This document shows, piece by piece, positions 28,076 to 36,233 of a stretch of DNA of 64,000 nucleotides. A model generated the notes under the pieces. That model was not told the DNA's origin. It ran no database searches and saw only the letters and a list, made by a program, of their open reading frames with translations. Source of the DNA: Microbulbifer pacificus. Lineage in GTDB: Bacteria; Pseudomonadota; Gammaproteobacteria; Pseudomonadales; Cellvibrionaceae. Numbering within the stretch: position 1 is the stretch's first letter; each line of letters starts with the position of its first letter. The stretch spans positions 1,117,001 to 1,181,000 of the forward strand of contig NZ_CP137555.1 in the NCBI RefSeq assembly GCF_033723955.1. The letters run 5' to 3'. The translations under genes and the position numbers were made by a program.

Positions 28076-29032
28076 TTAAATTTTGCGCTTCTTGCGCCGC
28101 TTTTTCCGCTTGGGATAAAACGCTTCCTCGCCCTCCGGGCGGGTCTTGAAACGGCGGTGTACCCACATGTACTGGGCCGGGTTCTCGCGCATGCGCGCTT
28201 CCACGAACTGATTGACCAGCACCGCATCTTTCAGTTCGTCGCCGGACGGAATTTCGGCGATCGGTGGGAAAACCCGGACCTGATAGAAGCCCTTGCCTTC
28301 GAGGCGCGTGACCGTGTAGGGCACCACCTGAGCGCGGCCGACACGGGCGAAGCGCGAGGTGCCAGTTACAGTGGCGGCGGGAATACCAAACAGCGGCGCG
28401 AACACACCCTGCTTGATGCCGTAATCCTGATCCGGGGCGTACCACACTGCACGCCCCTTCTGCAGCGCCCGCAACATGCCGCGCACGTCCTTGCGCTGGT
28501 ACACCTCGGAGTCCTCCCCGTGACGCTCACGCCCCTTGCGCTGCATGTAGTCATACACCGGGTTCTTGTGCGGTCGATACATGCCATCCACCGGATGGCT
28601 CATGGCCATGAAGGCGGCGCCGATTTCCAGGGTGGTGAAATGCATCGCCATCATTACCACACCCTGACCACGGCTGTGGGGCTCCTGCAGGTACTCCAAC
28701 CCCTCGATGGTGAAGCGCCGGCGCAGCCAGCGGCTGGAACGGAACCAGGCCATGCCGGTTTCCATCAGCGCGACACCATTGGAGGCGAAGTTGCGCCGCA
28801 GCAGCTGCTCACGCTTGAGGGCGGAGAGTTCGGGGAAGCAGAGCGCCAGATTGCGCTCGGCGATATGCCGCCGGGTGCTGGCAAAGCGCAGCATCAGCCG
28901 GCCGAGGGCGCGGCCGAGTGCCATCTGCCAGTTGTAGGGCAGTTGTGCCACCAGGAACCAGAGGCCAAACAGCAGCCAGGTCAGCCAGTAGCGCGGGTGC
29001 AGCAGAGCGGCACGAAAACGGGGTTTTTCCAT
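28076..29032 (-). CDS. Lipid A biosynthesis lauroyl/myristoyl acyltransferase (LpxL/HtrB family)
   Basis: 318 residues. An N-terminal membrane anchor ([16 protein letters not shown]) precedes the acyltransferase domain with the HX4E catalytic motif HFTTLE. The [15 protein letters not shown] and WYAPDQDYG segments and the C-terminal [15 protein letters not shown] match the late acyltransferases that add secondary acyl chains to Kdo2-lipid IVA. Which chain is added cannot be read from sequence. The C-terminus is extremely basic ([10 protein letters not shown]). It is monocistronic or begins the dapA-facing run. Confidence 0.92.
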   Translation of the reverse strand: MEKPRFRAALLHPRYWLTWLLFGLWFLVAQLPYNWQMALGRALGRLMLRFASTRRHIAERNLALCFPELSALKREQLLRRNFASNGVALMETGMAWFRSSRWLRRRFTIEGLEYLQEPHSRGQGVVMMAMHFTTLEIGAAFMAMSHPVDGMYRPHKNPVYDYMQRKGRERHGEDSEVYQRKDVRGMLRALQKGRAVWYAPDQDYGIKQGVFAPLFGIPAATVTGTSRFARVGRAQVVPYTVTRLEGKGFYQVRVFPPIAEIPSGDELKDAVLVNQFVEARMRENPAQYMWVHRRFKTRPEGEEAFYPKRKKRRKKRKI

Positions 29033-29216
29033 AAATTGCGGACAGCAGACGTCGGGGAGTTAGCACCAGGTGGCCACAGCCCCCGGAAGAAAACGGCGCA
29101 TTATAGCCGCGCAGGTCCTTCCTAGGGTACTCCCCACCGGTAACCACCCTGTCCGGTGCAGCAAATCGCTCCCGTCGACAGGACCGCCGCGCGAATTTCC
29201 GCAGTGTTACCCGGGC

Positions 29217-29447
29217 TCAGTGCCGCAACAGGGCATCCAGCTCGTCCACCACCTCGCACCAGTCCGAATCTTCCAGAATCGCATCGCGCAGGAATTTGCG
29301 CTGGCTCTCGCTCCAGAACTGCGCTCGGGCCAGAGTTTCCTCGCCCACCAGGTGATGGCGGGCGAGAAAGTCCTCAATGGCGTTGTCGTCGGAGCTGAGG
29401 CCCAACTGGGCAAATAGATCGTTGAGGGTGTGATGACCGGTCTGCAT
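29217..29447 (-). CDS. DUF2789 family small protein
   Basis: 76 residues. The start MQTGHHTLNDLFAQLGLSS and the following IEDFLARHHL, ARAQFWSESQRKFLRDAI and DSDWCEVVDELDALL are characteristic of DUF2789, a small all-helical family of Proteobacteria with no assigned function. No signal or membrane segment. The ATG at 29447 has AAGGG nine bases upstream. Genes on both sides share its strand but are 100-200 bases away, so it appears to be its own unit. Confidence 0.82.
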   Translation of the reverse strand: MQTGHHTLNDLFAQLGLSSDDNAIEDFLARHHLVGEETLARAQFWSESQRKFLRDAILEDSDWCEVVDELDALLRH

Positions 29448-29582
29448 GAAAATTTCCCTTGTTCCGATGGCCAGCTGCACCGAAGGGTCGACCCGGCTCG
29501 GCGCGAAACACTACCCTGCAGTATAGACAGCGGCGGCAGGGCTTCGCGCCAGAGGACACAGATTATGCGCCGCGGCCCCGGA

Positions 29583-30626
29583 TCAAGGCGCCGGGCTGGG
29601 GTTCTGGCGGTGGATAACCTCGATGGCCTCCAGCTGGTCTTCACTCAGCCGCAGCTCGCTGCTGGCGATGTTGGACCTGAGCTGCGCCATGGTGGTGGCG
29701 CCGATGATGTTGGACGTCACGAACGGTTGCTCAGTGACAAAGGCCAGTGCCATCTGTGCCGGGTCGAGGCCAAACTCCCCCGCCAACTTCACGTACTGTT
29801 CAGTGGCGGAAGCTGCGCGCTCACCGGTATAGCGCTGGAAGCGCTCGAACAGGGTCAGGCGCGCGCCCGCGGGTCTGGCGCCATTCAGGTATTTACCGCT
29901 CAGGGTGCCGAAGGCCAGTGGGGAATAGGCAAGCAGACCACACTGTTCGCGAATCGCCATTTCCGCCAGTCCCACCTCGAAGGTGCGGTTCAGCAGGCTG
30001 TACGGGTTCTGGATAGAGACAACGCGCGGTTTGCTGCCGTGGGCGGCGAGACGCAGGTAGCGGTGCATCCCCCACGGGGTCTCGTTGGAGAGGCCAATGT
30101 GGCGCACCTTGCCCGCCACCACCAGCTCCTGCAGCGCGCCCAGGGTTTCACTGATATCCACACCGTCGTCTTCGCCATGCAGGTAACCCAACTTGCCGAA
30201 AAAGTTGGACTGCCGCTCTGGCCAGTGCACCTGATACAGATCGATGTAGTCGGTTTTGAGGCGCGCGAGAGAGTCGTCGCAGGCCTTCAGGATCTGTGTG
30301 CGGTCGAGACGGGGGCCGCCGCGAATATGGCTGACCCCGGGGTTACCGTCACCGCGCCCGGTCACTTTAGTGGCGAGCACCAGTGCTTCCCGGTTGCCGC
30401 GCTTCTCCAGCCAGTTGCCGATAATTTCCTCGGTGCGACCGTAAGTTTCAGGCTTCGGCGGCACCGGATACATTTCCGCGCAGTCGATGAAATTCACCCC
30501 GTGGGCAACCGCGTAATCCAACTGCTCGAAGGCTTCAGCTTCCGAATTCTGCTCACCAAAGGTCATGGTGCCGAGGCAGATCTTGCTCACCTCGAGATCG
30601 GTTTTTCCGAGCTTGCGGGTTTCCAT
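29583..30626 (-). CDS. tas: NADP(H)-dependent aldo-keto reductase, Tas-like
   Basis: 347 residues, same length as E. coli Tas (346). The (beta/alpha)8 fold carries the AKR tetrad: Asp in NFIDCAE, Tyr in MYPVPP, Lys in LATKVTG and His in YQVHWPER. ETYGRTEEIIGNWL, LSNETPWG, IQNPYSLLNR and the C-terminal NIIGATTMAQLRSNI phosphate-binding region fit the family. The physiological substrate is unknown. A hairpin terminator separates it from fabV. Confidence 0.87.
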   Translation of the reverse strand: METRKLGKTDLEVSKICLGTMTFGEQNSEAEAFEQLDYAVAHGVNFIDCAEMYPVPPKPETYGRTEEIIGNWLEKRGNREALVLATKVTGRGDGNPGVSHIRGGPRLDRTQILKACDDSLARLKTDYIDLYQVHWPERQSNFFGKLGYLHGEDDGVDISETLGALQELVVAGKVRHIGLSNETPWGMHRYLRLAAHGSKPRVVSIQNPYSLLNRTFEVGLAEMAIREQCGLLAYSPLAFGTLSGKYLNGARPAGARLTLFERFQRYTGERAASATEQYVKLAGEFGLDPAQMALAFVTEQPFVTSNIIGATTMAQLRSNIASSELRLSEDQLEAIEVIHRQNPSPAP

Positions 30627-30669
30627 GAAACGTCTCCTGCGGAATCAAAAGTTCACAAGTATAAAACGG

Positions 30670-30695
30670 AAACGCCGGGCAAATACCCGGCGTTT
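30670..30695 (-). terminator. Hairpin terminator between fabV and tas
   Basis: AAACGCCGGG, six-base loop, CCCGGCGTTT: a perfect ten-base stem. Read on the minus strand it ends in TTTCCGTTTTAT, a fair U-rich tail, consistent with termination downstream of fabV and before the Tas-like gene. Confidence 0.7.
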
Positions 30696-30731
30696 CATTC
30701 CTGCGATTTTTTTAACAATAACAAGTATCGG

Positions 30732-30855
30732 AAAAAATCGTAGCGAGCGGGTGGCTGACGGTGGCCGCCGGAGCGCAGGCCGCGGAATGTATATGTGATA
30801 CATGAGCAGCCGAGCACCGCCGGACGCCGTCAGGCGCACGCGCAGTAGATTTTTA
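30732..30855. repeat. Imperfect palindromic intergenic repeat, copy A (3' of fabV)
   Basis: About 124 bases, in the same orientation as copy B at 32070. Identical blocks shared with copy B are CGTAGCGAGCGGGTGGCTG (30739-30757), GGTGGCCGCCGGAGCG (30760-30775) and the right arm 30811-30848 (one mismatch in 38). The two arms are imperfect inverted repeats of each other and the ends are AAAAATC/GATTTTT. Its right end reaches the fabV stop codon (TAA at 30855-30853). The centre differs from copy B but is also palindromic. Confidence 0.85.
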
Positions 30856-32031
30856 TTTGAAGTCTGCTTCCACCAGCGGGCTGGTGTCGGCATCGTAGTC
30901 GATACCCTTTACACCAAAACCGAACAGCTTGAGGAAGTCGTCCGCATAACCTTTGTAATCGGTCAGCTCAAACAGGTTTTCCTCGGTCACTTCCGGCCAC
31001 AGTTTTTCAATCTTGGCCTGGGTTTCCGCGCGCAACTCCTTGTCATCCATACGGAAGCGATTGACGTCGTCGAGACGCGGGGCATCGGTGTACAGGCCTT
31101 CGGTGTAGAGGCGGTACAGCTGTTCGATACAGCCCTCGTGGGTGCCCTCTTCCTTCATCACCTTGTAGACAAGAGAAATGTACAGCGGCATTACCGGAAT
31201 CGCGGAGCTGGACTGGGTGACCAGGGCTTTCAGAACGGCAACGTTGGCGCTCGCACTGCCGCTGTCGCTGATGGCCTTGGCAGCGCGGTCCAGGTCTTCC
31301 TTGGCCTTGCCGATGGTGGCGTGACCGTAGATCGGCCAGGTAAGTTTTTCGCCGATGTAGGTGTAGGCAACGGTTTTGCAGTCGTCCGCCAGTACACCGG
31401 CGTCGTTCAAGGCCTGCATCCACAGTTCCCAGTCTTCACCGCCCATCACTTTGACGGTGGCCGCGATCTCTTCTTCGTTCGCTGGATCAACACTGATGTC
31501 AGAAATTTCCAGCTTGTCGGTGTTGAGGTTTTTCGCGGTGTAGGACTTGCCGATGGGCTTCAACACGGAGCTGTACAGTTCACCGGTTTTGGGGTCGGTA
31601 CGACGCGGAGACGCGAGGCTGTATATCACCAGGTCAATTTTGCCGAGGTCTTTTTTGATGAAGTCGATGGCCTGGGCTTTGATTTCGTCAGAGAAGGCGT
31701 CGCCGTTGATGCTTTTGGCATACAGGCCGGCTTTGTGGGCCTCTTCTTCGAAGGCGGCGGAATTGTAGTAACCGGCAGACGCAGTGCGCTTATCGGTCGG
31801 CGGTTTTTCGAAAAATACACCGAGGGTGTTGGCACCACAGCCGAAAGCGGCGGTGATGCGGGAGGCGAGGCCGTAACCGGTGGAAGCACCTACCACGAGA
31901 ACATTCTTGGGACCGTTTTCGATGGCGGGCTGAGATTTGATGTATTCGATCTGCTCGCGCACATTGGCAGCGCAGCCCTGCGGGTGGGCGTTGGTACAGA
32001 TGAATCCGCGAACTTTCGGCTGGATGATCAT
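30853..32031 (-). CDS. fabV: Trans-2-enoyl-[acyl-carrier-protein] reductase FabV
   Basis: 392 residues. FabV reduces enoyl-ACP with NADH in the last step of fatty-acid elongation and is intrinsically insensitive to triclosan. It starts [20 protein letters not shown], has the dinucleotide-binding [12 protein letters not shown] and [11 protein letters not shown] segments, and the Tyr-X8-Lys catalytic motif in [19 protein letters not shown] and the C-terminal [19 protein letters not shown] are typical. The ATG at 32031 has GGAGAGAG seven bases upstream; the frame continues upstream through repeat B but is not coding. Two copies of an intergenic repeat bracket the gene. Confidence 0.96.
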   Translation of the reverse strand: MIIQPKVRGFICTNAHPQGCAANVREQIEYIKSQPAIENGPKNVLVVGASTGYGLASRITAAFGCGANTLGVFFEKPPTDKRTASAGYYNSAAFEEEAHKAGLYAKSINGDAFSDEIKAQAIDFIKKDLGKIDLVIYSLASPRRTDPKTGELYSSVLKPIGKSYTAKNLNTDKLEISDISVDPANEEEIAATVKVMGGEDWELWMQALNDAGVLADDCKTVAYTYIGEKLTWPIYGHATIGKAKEDLDRAAKAISDSGSASANVAVLKALVTQSSSAIPVMPLYISLVYKVMKEEGTHEGCIEQLYRLYTEGLYTDAPRLDDVNRFRMDDKELRAETQAKIEKLWPEVTEENLFELTDYKGYADDFLKLFGFGVKGIDYDADTSPLVEADFK

Positions 32032-32069
32032 GCCGGGCTCTCTCCGTTGGGTGATTCTTCGTTGGGGGG

Positions 32070-32203
32070 ACCGCTGAAAAACGTAGCGAGCGGGTGGCTG
32101 GTGGTGGCCGCCGGAGCGGAGCAACCGGAGCGTACTGAAGTACGTGAGGATTGCGAGCACCGCCGGACGCCGCCAGGCGCACGCGCAGTAGTTTTTCAGT
32201 GGT
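32070..32203. repeat. Imperfect palindromic intergenic repeat, copy B (5' of fabV)
   Basis: 134 bases with terminal inverted repeats ACCGCTGAAAAAC (32070-32082) and GTTTTTCAGTGGT (32191-32203), one mismatch in 13. Internal arms are also inverted, with GTACTGAAGTAC at the centre. It lies 38 bases upstream of the fabV start codon. Shared blocks with copy A are at 32082-32100, 32103-32118 and 32154-32191. No coding capacity is evident. The structure suggests a MITE-like or REP-like dispersed element. Confidence 0.87.
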
Positions 32204-32608
32204 ACCCATAGATGGCCGACTGACCGGCCATTAAAGCCGCACATTCTAATGGCGTTTGGAGGCAACTCCCAGAGTGGCAGGTCACGATACGGGAATTTCG
32301 CGGCCAGAATATCTGGTATTGCGGCCAGTTTAGCCAAGCTCAGGCAGTAGTGCCTGCCCCCATTAAGTGCGCGCCGCACATAATTTGTACATCTCTGACT
32401 GCAACCAGCTCAATGGTCGCCTTTTAAACAAGCCAGGTGACGGTGTGACGCCGGGTAACTGGCACTTTTACTTCCGATCCCCGCCTTCCCCTTCACATCT
32501 AAATATTCACAAATCCTTGGCATGCTTAATGCAATTCATGTAGTGGGGCCGCTATGGAATGCGGCATTTTCCAGTCCCAAACAAAGGGTAACCAGCGAGG
32601 TATCACTC
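32204..32608. other. Intergenic region between fabV repeat B and the thioesterase
   Basis: No gene supported. It contains ATGGCCG (32212-32218) and CGGCCAT (32225-32231), a seven-base inverted repeat that could be an operator or hairpin. A sigma-54-like pair at 32517-32532 is listed separately. The fabV promoter must lie in or upstream of repeat B, but no clear consensus is visible. Confidence 0.5.
32517..32532 (+). promoter_or_regulatory. Possible sigma-54 promoter upstream of the thioesterase
   Basis: TTGGCAT, N5, ATGC, with the GG (32519-32520) and GC (32531-32532) dinucleotides exactly ten bases apart. The -24 element has T instead of C at the last position and the -12 element is ATGC, so this is weaker than the other two sigma-54 sites in the window. 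It would start about 65 bases before the thioesterase ATG. Confidence 0.35.
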
Positions 32609-33022
32609 ATGAAGTACTACTCACGTCATTTCGTAAAACCCGGCGACCTGAATCCGGCCCAACGTCTGTTCGGCGGCCAGGCACTGGCGTGGATAGATGA
32701 GGAGGCGGCCATTTTCGCGGGATGCCAGATGGGTACCGCAAACATCGTTACCAAGATGATGTCGGAAATTGATTTTGTCAGTTCCGCTGTGTGCGGGGAC
32801 ATTGTGGAATTCGGGTTTGAGGTAGTGGATATCGGCCGTACATCGCTGACGGTGCACTGCGAAATGCGCAACAAGCAGACCCGGGACCTGATTGTGCGGG
32901 TGGATCGTATCGTCTTTGTGGCCCTGGATGCGGAAGGAAAGCCCACCCCCCACAAGAAAGCGGGCATGACCGTGGAGCAGGCTGCAAATTCAGCCATCGC
33001 AGAAAACAAACTTGCCAGTTAA
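32609..33022 (+). CDS. Acyl-CoA thioesterase (single hot-dog, YciA-like)
   Basis: 137 residues, one hot-dog domain. DLNPAQRLFGGQALAWIDEEAAIFAG carries the catalytic Asp/Glu helix and IVTKMMSEIDFVSSAVCGDIVEF the following strands. RTSLTVHCEMRNKQ and IVFVALDAEGKPTPHKK are typical of YciA/BACH-type thioesterases. The ATG at 32609 has GCGAGG nine bases upstream. It converges with the universal stress gene. The substrate chain length is not predictable. Confidence 0.84.
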   Translation: MKYYSRHFVKPGDLNPAQRLFGGQALAWIDEEAAIFAGCQMGTANIVTKMMSEIDFVSSAVCGDIVEFGFEVVDIGRTSLTVHCEMRNKQTRDLIVRVDRIVFVALDAEGKPTPHKKAGMTVEQAANSAIAENKLAS

Positions 33023-33109
33023 TTTTTTCTAATTTCATTGGCCCGGAGCACCCGGCTCCGGGATTTCAGAAAATCGCATGCAACTTTCAATCAGCCAAGC
33101 AACTTCCAA

Positions 33110-33967
33110 TCAGCGCAGCAATAACAACGGCTGCTTGGTCCCCAGCAACATCTTCGCCGTCACACTACCCAGCAACAGATCCCGCAACTTACTGTGGCTG
33201 AACGCCCCCATTACCGTCAGGTCGATGTCGTGCTGCTGCTGATAGGCAATCAGTGCATCCACGGTTTTACCCTGCAGGTTTGCACTGATTACCGAAATAC
33301 CACCGTGGCTCAACGCTTCCGCCCCTTCCATCAGCACCGACTGAGCACCCTCGCCAACGTGTACCAGGTGACACTCAATGCCCTTAAACACCGGGCTACT
33401 CGCCACCATATCCAGCGCCTTGCGCGCAGCTTCACTGCCATCGTAGGCGAGCATGATCGAGCGCGGCGCCTTGAACTCCCGGTTCACCACCAGAATCGGT
33501 TTGTGTAGCGAGCGCACAATCGACTCCAGCTGTGCGCCCAGGCCCCGGTTTTGCTGTTCGTGTTCCTCACCGCGAATTCCCAGCACCAGAACCCGGATAT
33601 GATCCTCCAGTTCCACCAGCGACTCCACCAGGGAACCGTGGCGCTGACACGTCAACACCCGCTCCGCCCCGGCATCCGCTGCCCGCTCTTTGGCCCTCTC
33701 AAGCATCTGCCGGCCCTGTTCCAACAACAGCTTCGAACGCTGCTGCTCCAGGTTGGCCAGCTCTTCCAGCAACTCTTCCTGACTGCCGAGACCAATGCTG
33801 CCGGAAAGATCCGCTACTGCGGGTGTGGAAACACGTTCGATATTGTGAAGAAGCTTCACCGGTGCGCCTGTGCGGCTGGCAATCCACGCGGCGTAATCAC
33901 AGACGGCGCCGCTGTAGCGGGAGCCGTCGATGCAGGAGAGCACAAGGGGATCTTTCTGTTCGGTCAT
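33110..33967 (-). CDS. Tandem universal stress protein (UspA domains)
   Basis: 285 residues with two Usp domains. The first (about 8-150) starts PLVLSCIDGSRYSGAVCDYAAW and ends VLVLGIRGEEHEQQN. The second (about 160-285) starts RSIMLAYDGSEAARKALDMV and ends with the nucleotide-binding pattern DLTVMGAFSHSKLRDLLLGSVTAKML. A G-2x-G-9x-G(S/T) type ATP loop is visible in the second domain. It lies downstream of a SulP transporter on the same strand, a pairing seen in other bacteria. A 122-base inverted-repeat element separates the two. The ATG at 33967 was preferred for its conserved start. Confidence 0.88.
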   Translation of the reverse strand: MTEQKDPLVLSCIDGSRYSGAVCDYAAWIASRTGAPVKLLHNIERVSTPAVADLSGSIGLGSQEELLEELANLEQQRSKLLLEQGRQMLERAKERAADAGAERVLTCQRHGSLVESLVELEDHIRVLVLGIRGEEHEQQNRGLGAQLESIVRSLHKPILVVNREFKAPRSIMLAYDGSEAARKALDMVASSPVFKGIECHLVHVGEGAQSVLMEGAEALSHGGISVISANLQGKTVDALIAYQQQHDIDLTVMGAFSHSKLRDLLLGSVTAKMLLGTKQPLLLLR

Positions 33968-34051
33968 TATTATTTTCTCTTCATCACTCGCTAAAAATTT
34001 CAAATCCGGAGCACCTAAAGAACAGGGCTCAGAAATCAAAATCTAAGGCAG

Positions 34052-34164
34052 GGTGGCGGGACTTGGGTTTCAAAAGCGTCGGCGACATGGACGTCGCCGA
34101 CGCAGCGTACAGGGATGTATACACAGCGGTTTTGAAACCCAAGTCCCGGTGCGCTGCCGCCACC
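34052..34164. repeat. Nested inverted-repeat element between usp and sulP
   Basis: Outer arms GGGACTTGGGTTTCAAAA (34058-34075) and its perfect complement (34130-34147), extended by GGTGGCGG / CCGCCACC at the ends. Inside is a second perfect hairpin GCGTCGGCGAC (34076-34086) / GTCGCCGACGC (34093-34103), then a GTATACAC-containing spacer. The two dyads together could fold into a long branched structure in transcripts of either strand. No coding potential is evident. Confidence 0.85.
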
Positions 34165-34189
34165 TAATTCACTGACGAAGCACCGTTCC

Positions 34190-35698
34190 TCAATGCCCCC
34201 CCAGCACCTTCTCAATTTCTTCAGGCTTATCGTGCACCCCAAAGCGGTCCACAATCGTCGCACTGGCCTCATTCAGGCCGATCAACTCTACTTCTGCACC
34301 CTCACGACGGAACTTCAGCACCGCCTTATCCAGCGAGTACACCGCCGACACATCCCAGAAGTGCGCCCGGCTCAGGTCAATCACCACCTTATCCAGCGCT
34401 TCCTTGAAATCAAACGCCGCAACGAACTTGTCCGCGGAATTGAAGAACACCTGCCCCGCAACTTTATAGGTCCGGCAATTCTTCTCCTCATCCAGCTCCG
34501 AGCTCACGTACATAAAGTGGCTCACCTTGTTGGCGAAGAACAGCGATGCCAGCAGCACCCCCACGAAAACCCCAAACGCCAGGTTGTGGGTAAACACTAC
34601 CACAATCACTGTGGACAACATCACCAGATTGGTCGACAGCGGCAGTCGCTTCAGGTCGCGCACCGAGCCCCAGTTGAAGGTACCGATAGACACCATGATC
34701 ATCACCGCCACCAGTGCGGCCATCGGAATCACGGCCACATAATCGCTCAGGAAAACCACCAGTGTCAGCAGCCCCACACCTGCCACCAGCGTCGACAGGC
34801 GGCCGCGACCACCGGATTTCACGTTGATCACAGACTGGCCGATCATCGCGCAACCCGCCATACCGCCCAACAAACCCGCACCGATATTCGCAATACCCTG
34901 CCCCTTGCACTCGCGGTTTTTGTCGCTGCTGGTATCGGTCAGATCGTCGACGATAGTTGCCGTCATCAGGGATTCCAGCAGGCCCACCACGGCGAGGCCG
35001 GCGGAATACGGGAAGATGATTTTCAGGGTTTCGAGGTTAAGCGGAACTTCCGGCCACAGGAATACCGGCAGCGTGTCCGGCAGATCGCCCATGTCACCCA
35101 CGGTGCGGATATCCAGCCCAAGAGCCACAGACACTGCGGTACAGGTGAGGATACAAACCAGCGGTGAGGGCAGCAGCTTGCCTACCACCGGCATATAGGG
35201 AAACAGGTAGATGATGCCGAGGCCTGCCGCGGTCATCGCGTAGACATGCCAGGTGACATCGATCAGTTCGGGGAGCTGGGCCATAAAAATAAGGATGGCC
35301 AGGGCATTTACGAACCCGGTGACAACCGCCCTCGATACAAAGCTCATCAGGCTGCCAAGTTTCAGGTAGCCGGCGATGATCTGCAGTACGCCGGTGAGCA
35401 GCGTGGCGGCGAGCAGGTATTGCAGGCCGTGCTCCTTGACCAGGGTCACCATGAGCAGCGCCATCGCGCCGGTGGCGGCAGAGATCATGCCAGGGCGGCC
35501 GCCGATAAAGGCGATGACCACGGCGATACAGAAGGAGGCGTAGAGGCCTACACGTGGATCGACGCCGGCAATGATGGAGAAGGCGATGGCCTCGGGAATG
35601 AGAGCCAGGGCGACCACGAGGCCGGCGAGCACGTCGCGGCGGATATTGCCGAACCAGTCGTTTCTGGTGGACGACAACAGGGTATTGGAGAACTGCAT
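34190..35698 (-). CDS. SulP-family anion transporter with STAS domain
   Basis: 502 residues. About 11 hydrophobic segments (residues 20-380) start with [27 protein letters not shown], the SulP signature region, and include [18 protein letters not shown] and [30 protein letters not shown]-terminal STAS domain (about 405-502) includes [21 protein letters not shown]. Members move sulfate, bicarbonate or other anions, often with sodium. The short STAS and the neighbouring Usp gene resemble bicarbonate-type (BicA-like) loci, but the substrate is not determinable here. Cytoplasmic membrane. Confidence 0.9.
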   Translation of the reverse strand: MQFSNTLLSSTRNDWFGNIRRDVLAGLVVALALIPEAIAFSIIAGVDPRVGLYASFCIAVVIAFIGGRPGMISAATGAMALLMVTLVKEHGLQYLLAATLLTGVLQIIAGYLKLGSLMSFVSRAVVTGFVNALAILIFMAQLPELIDVTWHVYAMTAAGLGIIYLFPYMPVVGKLLPSPLVCILTCTAVSVALGLDIRTVGDMGDLPDTLPVFLWPEVPLNLETLKIIFPYSAGLAVVGLLESLMTATIVDDLTDTSSDKNRECKGQGIANIGAGLLGGMAGCAMIGQSVINVKSGGRGRLSTLVAGVGLLTLVVFLSDYVAVIPMAALVAVMIMVSIGTFNWGSVRDLKRLPLSTNLVMLSTVIVVVFTHNLAFGVFVGVLLASLFFANKVSHFMYVSSELDEEKNCRTYKVAGQVFFNSADKFVAAFDFKEALDKVVIDLSRAHFWDVSAVYSLDKAVLKFRREGAEVELIGLNEASATIVDRFGVHDKPEEIEKVLGGH

Positions 35699-35813
35699 TG
35701 TCAGAAGAGCCTGTCTGGAGAGTCTTGTTCTTAGCCCGGAAAAGGGGGCGCGGATTCTAGCATCTTGGGGTTTCTGGCTAAAGAACGCTCAGTGCATTGA
35801 TCCAGTTTTCGTG

Positions 35814-35940
35814 GCGGTGCCGCTACCGGGTATTCCTTTGCGAGACACGAGCTAGGCGCCCCCCCTCAACCCATCCATCGGGGCTCGGCTGCGGCCATCC
35901 AGGCCGCAGACGGTCTTGCATAGCGGCACCCGGTATCGAG
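35814..35940. repeat. Degenerate intergenic repeat with dispersed motif
   Basis: Begins with a 23-base motif (GCGGTGCCGCTACCGGGTAT and following) that recurs with two mismatches at 17472-17494 downstream of cbrB. At its other end lies TAGCGGCACC, complementary to GGTGCCGCTA at the left, and inside is CTGCGGCC / GGCCGCAG around a five-base loop. Looks like a partly decayed copy of a genome-wide element. Confidence 0.6.
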
Positions 35941-35993
35941 ATCTTCATTTTTACCACCCGCGCTACGAATCCTGTGTCGCCAAATGTCACTCC

Positions 35994-36038
35994 TGTCCGC
36001 CCGTCCGGACAGCGTTCAGCGGACACATTTTCCGGACA
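35994..36038 (+). promoter_or_regulatory. Candidate enhancer sites for the export operon regulator
   Basis: TGTCCG (35994-35999) and CGGACA (36006-36011) form an inverted repeat with six-base spacer. Two more CGGACA copies follow at 36020-36025 and 36033-36038. The array lies about 100-145 bases upstream of the predicted sigma-54 transcription start, the usual place for an NtrC-type activator. Confidence 0.65.
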
Positions 36039-36113
36039 CTCCCCCGCCCCACCGGAAATGCACAAAAATTTTATTTTCTATATTTTTCAATCAGTTAGGA
36101 GGATTTTCCGGCT

Positions 36114-36129
36114 TGGCACGGCGATTGCG
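36114..36129 (+). promoter_or_regulatory. Sigma-54 promoter of the export operon
   Basis: TTGGCACG, GCGA, TTGCG: an essentially perfect -24/-12 element with GG (36115-36116) and GC (36127-36128) ten bases apart. Predicted start about 36140, roughly 95 bases before the first gene. The same operon encodes a sigma-54 activator, so autoregulation is likely. Confidence 0.85.
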
Positions 36130-36233
36130 ATAAGGCTGCTGCATCCAAAAACTTCACTGTGCATCCGCGGCGCGAATTACCCGCGTCACAGACGCAGAAC
36201 AAGACAAACCGATTCGACGTACTTGGGAACAAC

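Noticed and set aside
28157..29125. 322-residue open frame antisense to the lipid A acyltransferase gene.
   Set aside because: Overlaps a clear family member on the other strand and has no domain or translation signal.
30732..32203. fabV flanked by repeats as a composite transposon.
   Set aside because: No transposase and no target duplication could be confirmed; the elements are more likely dispersed REP/MITE-type repeats.
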